NCBI RefSeq assembly: GCF_052055585.1
Contig: NZ_CP170485.1
Coordinates: 1,054,001 to 1,118,000, forward strand
Length of the DNA: 64,000 bases
Direction of reading: 5' to 3'
Source of the DNA: Oceanicaulis sp052055585
Lineage (GTDB): Bacteria > Pseudomonadota > Alphaproteobacteria > Caulobacterales > Maricaulaceae
Positions 34,870 to 44,621 of the stretch are shown piece by piece (positions within the stretch are counted from its first letter, which is position 1; the number at the start of each line of letters is the position of its first letter). Below the pieces are notes generated by a model. The model did not search any database. It was given only the letters and a program-made list of their open reading frames with translations, and was not told the origin of the DNA. The position numbers and the translations under genes are program-made.

Positions 34870-35853
34870 ATGACCCAAGCCCTTTACGCGCCCTGGCCGG
34901 AGACGGCTCGCCGCACCTGGGGGTGGGGTGCGTTGGGGCTGATGGTGGCGGGCTATCTCGCCTCTTCGGTTCCTGTGGTGATTGGCACGGTGATCTACAC
35001 CATTGTCCACACGGTCTCGTCGGGGAACACCGACCCTCTGGCGGCGCAGCAGGCGCTGAGCGAGAACACGCTCACCGTGCTCTTGCCGCTGATGCTGACC
35101 CAGTTCATCACCTGGGCGATCATGACGCTTGTCTGGGTCAAGGTGTTCGAGAAGCGCCCGCTCTCCACCATCGGGCTTTATGGCAGAGACTTTTTAGGGC
35201 GTTACCTGTTGGGCCTGCCGCTGGGCATGGTGCTGGTGGTGCTGGTCAGCGTGGCCGCAACGCTGCTCAGCCTGGGCGCCGCGCCGGCGTCTGATCTGGC
35301 GATGGACGATATGGATCCGTCGCGCGCGATCGGACAGGCGGCGCTGATCGCCTATGCGGGGCTGTTCCTGGGCTTCCTGCTGCAGGGCGGGGTGGAGGAG
35401 CTGGTCTTTCGTGGCTGGCTGATGAGTGCGCTGACCGCGCGCTGGGGCAAGACGCTGGGCGTATTGGTGGCGAGCTTCGCTTTCGCCTTCTTGCACCTTC
35501 ACGTTTTCATCTCCGGGCTGATATATGGCGTCCTCGCGCTCAGCGGCATCGGCCTCACGGGGCTCGTCTTCGCCCTCACGGCCCTGTGGCGGCGTTCGAT
35601 GATCGAGGCCGCCGCCGCCCATGGCGCCTTTAACGCCGTCGCGGTCATCGCGCCGACCTTCGCGCTGATGGCGTCAGACCCCGAGCAGACCATCCACACC
35701 GCCGTGGCCGAGGTGTTCAGCTCCGCCACAGGACTTGCGGGCGCCGAGAACGTCACCCTCGGCCCGGAAACCTACGCCCAGCTCATCGCCATGGGCGGGC
35801 TGAGCGCGATCATGCTGATCGGTCTGATCCTGCGCGGGCGGAAATCTCAATAG
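34870..35853 (+). CDS. CPBP family intramembrane metalloprotease
   Basis: A 327-residue member of the CPBP (CAAX protease/bacteriocin-processing, Abi) family. The three motifs are intact: the EExxxR motif in GGVEELVFRGW, FAFLHLHVF with FxxxH, and AHGAFNA with HxxxN. All are on membrane helices in the C-terminal half. Such enzymes cleave in or near the membrane or act in bacteriocin immunity; the substrate here is unknown. It starts 1 bp after paralogue 3, within an array of membrane proteins, so one or more of those may be its substrate or partner. Confidence 0.88.
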   Translation: MTQALYAPWPETARRTWGWGALGLMVAGYLASSVPVVIGTVIYTIVHTVSSGNTDPLAAQQALSENTLTVLLPLMLTQFITWAIMTLVWVKVFEKRPLSTIGLYGRDFLGRYLLGLPLGMVLVVLVSVAATLLSLGAAPASDLAMDDMDPSRAIGQAALIAYAGLFLGFLLQGGVEELVFRGWLMSALTARWGKTLGVLVASFAFAFLHLHVFISGLIYGVLALSGIGLTGLVFALTALWRRSMIEAAAAHGAFNAVAVIAPTFALMASDPEQTIHTAVAEVFSSATGLAGAENVTLGPETYAQLIAMGGLSAIMLIGLILRGRKSQ

Positions 35854-35912
35854 GCCTTGTTTTCCCTCAAATGGCGAATAGTCTTGCGTAAATCGCGACG
35901 CAGGGGGGAATC

Positions 35913-36893
35913 GTGGCGCAATCCTTTTATGAACCTGAGCGGTTTTCCGTGCACTCGGCGGTGGTCCGGTGGTTTCGCTGTTTCAAGCACCGCCCTGTCG
36001 CCAGCTGGACCCAGCTGGCCTGTGACTGGGTATTGCTCGGGACGCTTGCGACTGGCTTCGGGCTGCTCGTCATTGCGCCCTTGATGGAACAGCTTGAGAC
36101 AGATGCCGAGCAGACCCAGAATCTCGGGTTGTTCCTGACCGGTTATCTGGGATTTGCAATTCTCTTCATGGTCTACATCTGGGTGGTGGATGCGGCGTGG
36201 AACCGCCTGCTGACCGGTCGCCCGATGAAACGCGCAATTCCCTACCGGATCGGCGCTGATGAGTGGCGTAGCCTTGTCGTGTATGGGGTGAGCAGCGCCA
36301 TCATCATGGGCGTGAGCATGGGAATTTATATGGTTTTGGCCATCGCCATGCTGGTCGTCATGCTGGCTGTTAACGGGGTAGCGGCGCTCGGCGCTACAGC
36401 TGGTGATCCGAGTTCCGCGCAGTTCTGGGTGGTGCAGCTGCTTCCGTTCGTCATCCTGCTCTTCATGATGCTCGTCACAAACTATATCGGCCTGCGCCTG
36501 AACACAGGCGCACCGCTGGCTATCAAGCGACAACAGCTTGATGTGTTGGGGGGCTGGGACGCGACGAAACCCTTCGCCGGACGTCTCCTCGTCGCTGGAG
36601 CCGGTATTATCATTCTCGGCTATGTGCTTATTCTTGCAGTACAACTCGGGGCTGTCTCCGCCGTGATGATCGTTGCGCCAGAAACCAGCGCCGACACGCT
36701 CCCCATAGCCGATGGCCTTGCCATGATGGGTGTCATCGGCTTTGCCATGCTGGCCTATTACCTGATGTTCCAGATGGTGCGCGGCGTGGTCGCCGAAGCG
36801 GCCATGGTGGCCACAGCCGGGGATGCAGCCTCACAGACGGAAGCTACCCCGCCAGCTTCGCCTGACGCGCCTGCCCCCACTCCGCAGGGGTGA
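35913..36893 (+). CDS. Polytopic membrane protein, array paralogue 4
   Basis: A 326-residue membrane protein with a GTG start behind a GGGGGGAA ribosome site. The motif AAWNRLLTGRP (94-104) then PYRIGADEWRS (110-120) is nearly identical to paralogue 5. Its last 15 residues are also shared with paralogue 5, and the DNA encoding them matches the 3' end of uvrA exactly over 28 bp. It is therefore probably the product of a duplication of paralogue 5 that carried a piece of the neighbouring uvrA. Confidence 0.76.
   Translation: MAQSFYEPERFSVHSAVVRWFRCFKHRPVASWTQLACDWVLLGTLATGFGLLVIAPLMEQLETDAEQTQNLGLFLTGYLGFAILFMVYIWVVDAAWNRLLTGRPMKRAIPYRIGADEWRSLVVYGVSSAIIMGVSMGIYMVLAIAMLVVMLAVNGVAALGATAGDPSSAQFWVVQLLPFVILLFMMLVTNYIGLRLNTGAPLAIKRQQLDVLGGWDATKPFAGRLLVAGAGIIILGYVLILAVQLGAVSAVMIVAPETSADTLPIADGLAMMGVIGFAMLAYYLMFQMVRGVVAEAAMVATAGDAASQTEATPPASPDAPAPTPQG
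36845..36872. repeat. 28-bp copy of the uvrA 3' end (copy 1)
   Basis: This stretch is identical to 37918-37945. The second copy contains nearly the whole uvrA stop codon and last eight codons. The copy here lies within the end of array paralogue 4 and is not part of uvrA. Identity drops abruptly on the 5' side and decays on the 3' side. Confidence 0.9.
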
Positions 36894-36995
36894 GAGCGGC
36901 TATCGGCGTGACAGTAAGACGGCGAGAAGGGCGACGTCCCAAATCACGCTGCGAGAAGATTCCCCAAATCGGAGAATGTGTTGGATTTCTTCCCC

Positions 36996-37021
36996 TGGCT
37001 TGGCATAACGGCGCCAAGCCA
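36996..37021 (+). promoter_or_regulatory. Hairpin in the leader of array paralogue 5
   Basis: A 9-bp perfect inverted repeat (36996-37004 with 37013-37021) ends 15 nt before the ATG at 37037, just ahead of the GGGGGGAA ribosome site. No T-run follows, so it is unlikely to be a terminator. It may stabilise the message or affect translation. Confidence 0.4.
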
Positions 37022-37916
37022 TGACCGGGGGGAATCATGACAGATCAGGCCTTCTCCATTCGATCCGCCTTGAAGCGGGGCGTTCAGACGGTGCGGCGCG
37101 CGCCGGGCCGGGCGAGTGTCCTGTTCGGGCTGGATGCGCTGGGCGTCCTGCTGGTGCTCACGCCCTATCTGATGGTGATGGCGGGGCGACTGTCCCAACT
37201 TCCTGCAGCGGGCGGCGCCTCTGTTGGCGCGGGCGCTCTGCTGGCCTTCGGGCTGGCGTTCTTCGGCGTTCCGCTGGTGTATCTCGCCAGTGAGGCCGCC
37301 TGGTATCGCTTCCTGACGGGGCAGCCCGCCAAGCCGGGGCTTCCCTGGCGTCTTGGGGCGGATGAGGGGCGGCTGGCGCTGACCTATCTCGTCATCGGTC
37401 TGGCTCAGTTCGGCGTCACGCTGATGGGCGCCGTCGCCTTGTTCCTTTTGCTTCTTGTAATCGGCATCCCCTTTCAGCTTTTTGTGATGGTTGCCGGGGA
37501 GTTGGCCGGACGCGCGCTCGTGATCGCGGTAATGCTTGTCGGCTCACTGACTATCGTTGGAACAGCCCTGACCTATGCCAGCCGCCTGTCCACAGGCTTG
37601 CCCCTCGCCATTGTCACAGGTCACTTCCCGCAACTATCAGCCTGGAGACACACTCATCCCTTCGCGGAGCGTTTCGTGCTCGGCTATCTGGGCGCGGTGT
37701 TCGCGCTGGGGCTTATGGGCCTGATCGTGAATGCGCTGGCCCTGGCGCCGCTGGGGCTGGGGCTTCAGGCCATGCAACAGGGGCAAACGGTCAATCTGAC
37801 CGCAGCCCTGATCATCGCCATGATCGGCCAGCTGATCTTTGCTGCGCTTTTCCAGCTGGTGATCCGCGGCTATCTGGCGGAGGCCGCTTTGACCTCCGCC
37901 CCGGCGGAGGGCGCGC

Positions 37917-40799
<2,883 letters not shown>

Positions 40800-40960
40800 G
40801 GATGACGCAAAGTCCTTCACTGGCGGGCTGCCGGGCGGCGTATCGGGCGTTACTTAGGCCTCAAGGTCTCCGCTATCCACCGTTCAGGCGCCGACAGCGG
40901 CGCCCGGTGATGGACTCAGAGGCCCGGATGGGCTTCGTTAACGTCCGACTCGCGCCTCAA

Positions 40961-40990
40961 TTGACGCGCGGAACGGAATGTGAACAAATA
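40961..40990 (+). promoter_or_regulatory. LexA (SOS) box within ssb promoter
   Basis: GAAC-N7-GAAC at 40971-40985 is an exact match to the alphaproteobacterial LexA operator. A TTGACG -35 element at 40961-40966 directly precedes it, so bound LexA would cover the space between -35 and -10. The ssb start codon is 34 nt further on. The divergent uvrA starts about 170 bp away and may share the control. Confidence 0.75.
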
Positions 40991-41019
40991 CCACGCGAAA
41001 GACAAGCGGGAGACGCGGC

Positions 41020-41538
41020 ATGGCGGGCAGTGTGAACAAGGTGATCCTGGTGGGCAATCTGGGTGCGGACCCCGAAGTGCGTCGCCTGAACAATGGCGAC
41101 CCGGTGGTCAATCTGCGCATCGCCACTTCGGAAAACTGGCGCGACAAGTCCACGGGCGAACGCCGCGAGAAGACCGAATGGCATAACGTCGTGATCTTCA
41201 ACGACAACCTCGCCAAGGTCGCCGAGAACTATCTCAAGAAGGGCTCGAAGGTGTATGTCGAGGGTCAGCTTCAGACCCGCAAATGGCAGGACCGCGACGG
41301 CAATGACAAATACACCACCGAAGTGGTGCTGCAGCGCTTCCGCGGCGAGCTGACCATGCTCGATGGCCGCGGCGAAGGCGGCGGCGGCGACCGCATGGGC
41401 GGCGGCTATAACAATAACCAGATGGATGATCGCTCCGGCGGCGGCTATGGCGGCGGTCAGGGCGGTGGCGGCCAGCGCAACAACGCCCCGCGCGAGGACT
41501 TCACCTCCGACACGCTGGACGACGACATCCCGTTCTAG
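41020..41538 (+). CDS. ssb: Single-stranded DNA-binding protein
   Basis: A 172-residue SSB. An OB-fold occupies 1-110 (start MAGSVNKVILVGNLGADPE; WHNVVIF; LKKGSKVYVEGQLQTRKW), then a Gly/Asn-rich linker and the acidic tip DDDIPF that recruits partner proteins. GGGAG precedes the ATG. The LexA box in its promoter points to SOS induction. A strong terminator follows. Confidence 0.97.
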   Translation: MAGSVNKVILVGNLGADPEVRRLNNGDPVVNLRIATSENWRDKSTGERREKTEWHNVVIFNDNLAKVAENYLKKGSKVYVEGQLQTRKWQDRDGNDKYTTEVVLQRFRGELTMLDGRGEGGGGDRMGGGYNNNQMDDRSGGGYGGGQGGGGQRNNAPREDFTSDTLDDDIPF

Positions 41539-41560
41539 GGTTTGTTCCATCGATGATATG

Positions 41561-41590
41561 AAAAGCCCGGCGCATCGCGCCGGGCTTTTT
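41561..41590 (+). terminator. Intrinsic terminator of ssb
   Basis: A 13-bp perfect stem (41561-41573 with 41577-41589) has a 3-nt loop, and its 3' arm ends in a T-run (41586-41590). It lies 22 bp past the ssb stop. Confidence 0.93.
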
Positions 41591-41655
41591 CGTGCCTTGC
41601 GGACGTTTAATCCCGATTGCCTCGAATTAAGTTGTTCTGTCTTGAGCAGTTTCTA

Positions 41656-41683
41656 GCCTGCCTTTCAGAACAGGGAGGCAGGC
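41656..41683 (+). promoter_or_regulatory. Hairpin overlapping the ribosome site of the hydrolase gene
   Basis: An 8-bp perfect stem (41656-41663 with 41676-41683) has a 12-nt loop. Its 3' arm ends on the base before the ATG at 41684. Half of the GGGAGG ribosome site (41673-41678) is in the stem, so folding could reduce translation. Confidence 0.4.
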
Positions 41684-42706
41684 ATGCTGAATATGATCAT
41701 GGCTCTGGCGCTTGTGAGCGTTCAGGCTGAAACGCAAGTGCCTGAGGGCTATCCGGGCTGGGTCTATGAGGACAGCCGAACGATCCAGACCGTGGATGAG
41801 CGCGATCTTCATTTCTATCTCGACCATCCTGATGACGGTGAGCGCGTACCGCTCCTCTTGCTGGTGGATGGCTCAAGCTGTGTGGGCCAGCTGCGCCCTA
41901 ATATGCGCTATGACTACCGTCCTGGTCCGGAGCGCCCGGCTCGCTATGCCCGGCTGATGGTGGAGAAGCCGGGCGTGGCGCCGGAGGCTTCCTACGGCTC
42001 GGAGTGCACTGAGGGCTTCCTGCGCCATTACACCATCGACAATCGTGTGCTCGACCATCTGCGCGTGCTGCAGCACCTGCGCGCCACTGCAGACTGGTGG
42101 AATGGCGAGCTTCTGGTCTGGGGCTGGTCGGACGGCGGCGATATCGCGAGCCAGCTGGTCGCCTATTACCCGCAAGTGACCCGCGCCGTGCTGGGCGCCA
42201 TGGGCGGCGGCTATACCATGGCCGAGCATTTCGAGGATTTCTGGGCCTGCCCGGAGGAGCGCGTTTCAGGCGAGGAGCGTGAGGCCTGCATCGCCGATCT
42301 GCGCGCGCAGTTTGAACGGATGGAGGACAACCCCACCTGGCGCGAGACCTGGTCTGGCCATGACAATAGCTGGGCGGTCTGGCCCACACGCCTCAATTCG
42401 CGACTGGTGCACCTTCTTGAGGACAATACGATGCCGATCCTGATCGTGCATGGCGAGAAGGACCGCAACGGCACGCCGGTTGAGAGCGCGCGGGCTCTGG
42501 TGGACGCGCTGGACGCGTCAGGAAACACCGCGTTCGAGTATTGGGAAATTCCGTGCATGGGGCATGGCTGGGGCAACTTGCCCGAGGCGCAAGGGAATGC
42601 GCTGGAAGAGGGCATGCTGGACTGGTTGCTCGGGCAGGAGATCGCGGCGGATGGACCGCCGCGCCTTGGCCAGCCTGAAGGCGCGGACTGTCCGGCGTCT
42701 GACTAG
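41684..42706 (+). CDS. Exported alpha/beta-hydrolase
   Basis: A 340-residue protein with an alpha/beta-hydrolase fold. A short hydrophobic N-terminus (3-14) may be a signal peptide. The nucleophile elbow is GWSDGG with Ser149. The acid is probably the Asp in VHGEKD, and the His is in CMGHGW near the C-terminus. Several cysteines (SSC, SEC, WAC, EAC, PC) suit an oxidising periplasm. It resembles S9-like esterases/peptidases without a propeller; the substrate is unknown. The stop codons of this gene and the kelch gene share CTAG at 42703-42706. Confidence 0.8.
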   Translation: MLNMIMALALVSVQAETQVPEGYPGWVYEDSRTIQTVDERDLHFYLDHPDDGERVPLLLLVDGSSCVGQLRPNMRYDYRPGPERPARYARLMVEKPGVAPEASYGSECTEGFLRHYTIDNRVLDHLRVLQHLRATADWWNGELLVWGWSDGGDIASQLVAYYPQVTRAVLGAMGGGYTMAEHFEDFWACPEERVSGEEREACIADLRAQFERMEDNPTWRETWSGHDNSWAVWPTRLNSRLVHLLEDNTMPILIVHGEKDRNGTPVESARALVDALDASGNTAFEYWEIPCMGHGWGNLPEAQGNALEEGMLDWLLGQEIAADGPPRLGQPEGADCPASD

Positions 42707-43743
42707 GGCGTGAACCAGTCGAGCTTGGCGGTGGTCTGATTGCCGCTGGGCTGGGCGGCGCCGGCGATGGTAGCGATGACATTGCGCACCGTCACGGCGC
42801 CCAGACCATGACGCGGTGTGGGCATGCGGCCCATGTCCGACCAGCTGTCTGATTGCGGATCATAGCGCCAGACCTGCGCGTAGACGCCGCCGCCGGAATT
42901 GTCGAACCACTCACCGCCAAACACATAGAGCGCGCCTTCAACGCTGGCGCAGGCGAGCCCGCCCGCGCCGCGCGGCCCGGCTTCGGGCTGGGGCAGGGGC
43001 GCACGCACCTCCCAGCTATCGCTTTGCGGGTCATAGGCTTCGTGAGCGGGCGTATTGCCGCCAGATACCGTGCGTCCGCCCACCACATGCAGGCGCCCGT
43101 TCAGTTCGGCGCCGGCGGCGGAATTGCGCGCGGTCGGCGCCGGAGCGGCGGTCGTCCAGACCTGAGCGGCGGGGTCGAGCACGATATGGGCGTTCGTGTC
43201 GGCATGATCGCCCCAAGCCTTGTTGCTGAGGCCGGCCGGGCGACGCCCGGTGACCACGTGCAAACGGCCATTGATTGCGACAGCGACCGTTTCGGCATAG
43301 GGCTGGGGCATGGCGGGGCCATTGCGCCAGCGATTGCGGTCGGGATCGAAAACGCGCACGCCCTCGCTCATCGCCCAGAGGCCGCCGGTCTGGGCGGTGA
43401 AGCCGCCGACGGCGTACACAAGGCCCTCAAGTCCAACCAGATTGGGGTGATGCAGCGGGACGGGCAGGCGCGGACGCTCCCGCCAGCTCACAGCGTCCGG
43501 CGCCAGCGAGAAGACGCGGTCGGAGACGCCGATGCGACCTCCGCCCACATCCGGGCTGAGCCCGCCCGCCACATAGATCACATCGTCCAGCACGGCGGGG
43601 TAGATCTCCTGGACCCGCATCGGCAGGTCCGGCCCGTCGCGCCAGAGCGCTTCGGGGCTTTCCTGCGCCATCCCGCGTCCAGCCAGGGTCAGCGCCAGCG
43701 CGCCAGCGCCGATCCCGGTAAAGGTCTCCCGCCGCGACAGCAT
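42703..43743 (-). CDS. Tat-exported kelch-repeat protein
   Basis: A 346-residue protein. The N-terminus SRRETFTGIGAGALALTLAG (3-22) is a twin-arginine signal peptide. The rest is a kelch beta-propeller with repeats such as DVIYVAGGLSP, GLVYAVGGF, GRLHVVTGR, GRLHVVGGR and GALYVFGGE, about 50 residues apart. Such propellers bind or act on carbohydrates or proteins; I cannot tell which. It starts directly at the end of sodC (adjacent, no gap), so the two form a sodC-kelch operon. Confidence 0.87.
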   Translation of the reverse strand: MLSRRETFTGIGAGALALTLAGRGMAQESPEALWRDGPDLPMRVQEIYPAVLDDVIYVAGGLSPDVGGGRIGVSDRVFSLAPDAVSWRERPRLPVPLHHPNLVGLEGLVYAVGGFTAQTGGLWAMSEGVRVFDPDRNRWRNGPAMPQPYAETVAVAINGRLHVVTGRRPAGLSNKAWGDHADTNAHIVLDPAAQVWTTAAPAPTARNSAAGAELNGRLHVVGGRTVSGGNTPAHEAYDPQSDSWEVRAPLPQPEAGPRGAGGLACASVEGALYVFGGEWFDNSGGGVYAQVWRYDPQSDSWSDMGRMPTPRHGLGAVTVRNVIATIAGAAQPSGNQTTAKLDWFTP

Positions 43744-44319
43744 TTAGCGCGACGCCTCGATCACGCCGCACACATGGCGGGCGCCGGCGCCGCCAATGGG
43801 TTGGGTGGAATGATCGTCTTCATTGTCGTGGATCACCAGCGCGGAGCCGTCTTCATCCAGAAGCGCCGGGGCGTCGTATTCGCCGTGCAGGCTGACGCGG
43901 TCGGTGAAGACCTGAGCGCGCAGGGCGCCGTCCTCGTGCACATAGATGTTGGGCAGGTCGGCATTGTCCGGGCCGTCCGCGTTCAGAAGACCGTGGTCGT
44001 GGCCTGACGGATTGATGTGGCCGCCGGAGCTGGTGAAGTCGTCATTCGAGCAATCGCCAAGCATGTGCAGGTGCACGCCATGCCAGCCGGGGGCGGACTC
44101 ATTCTGGGTGTCGAGCTGAATGGTGATCAGCACGCCGGACGGGCCTTGCTGGAAGCGGGCATGACCGATCTCGTTGCGTTCACGATCGATCAGCGTGGCG
44201 TAGGCTTCGTTGGGCTGATGGCTTTCGGTGCCGTGATGGTCAGCCGCAAAGGCCGGGACGCTGAAGGCTGCGGCGCCCAGGGCGGCTGCGCAGGTCAGGG
44301 TGCGAAGGGGGCGTTTCAT
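43744..44319 (-). CDS. sodC: Superoxide dismutase [Cu-Zn]
   Basis: A 191-residue exported Cu/Zn superoxide dismutase. It has a signal peptide (about 1-26, cleavage after AFA-A). The metal ligands H83 and H85 are in HGVHLHMLGDC, followed by H101, H107 and H109 in GGHINPSGHDHG and H164 in VIHDNEDDHST. The disulfide pair is C90 and C184. AGGAG precedes the ATG. It protects the periplasm; sodB at 24942 covers the cytosol. Confidence 0.95.
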   Translation of the reverse strand: MKRPLRTLTCAAALGAAAFSVPAFAADHHGTESHQPNEAYATLIDRERNEIGHARFQQGPSGVLITIQLDTQNESAPGWHGVHLHMLGDCSNDDFTSSGGHINPSGHDHGLLNADGPDNADLPNIYVHEDGALRAQVFTDRVSLHGEYDAPALLDEDGSALVIHDNEDDHSTQPIGGAGARHVCGVIEASR

Positions 44320-44469
44320 GGGGACGTCTCCTGTAAAGCTATACCTTCAACGTAGTCGACATCGATGCGGATGCGAGCCCGTCTGCGTCAATTCAGGGCT
44401 GAAATTCCAGAATATCCGGTCTTAAACGTAAAACCGCATTGAAACCGTGGACACAGCCGCGTGCCGCGT

Positions 44470-44498
44470 TTGCCGCCCGTTCCCGGCCTTGCTAGACA
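44470..44498 (+). promoter_or_regulatory. Putative housekeeping promoter of gyrA
   Basis: TTGCCGC (44470-44476), 14 nt, then GCTAGACA (44491-44498). This fits the Caulobacter sigma-73 consensus TTGaCgS-N10-14-GCtANAWC with two or three mismatches. It lies in the 302-bp gap between divergent sodC and gyrA, about 120 nt before the gyrA start. No other clear site was seen in the gap. Confidence 0.5.
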
Positions 44499-44621
44499 TA
44501 TCCTCTAACCGTGCGCAGGTGATTCACGGCGGTTTCCGCCTGTCTGCGCCCGACCAACGTCTCTTTTCGCGCGCCGCATCCTAAGGGGTGAGGGGCGCGC
44601 GCCAGCCAGGACGAAACGACT

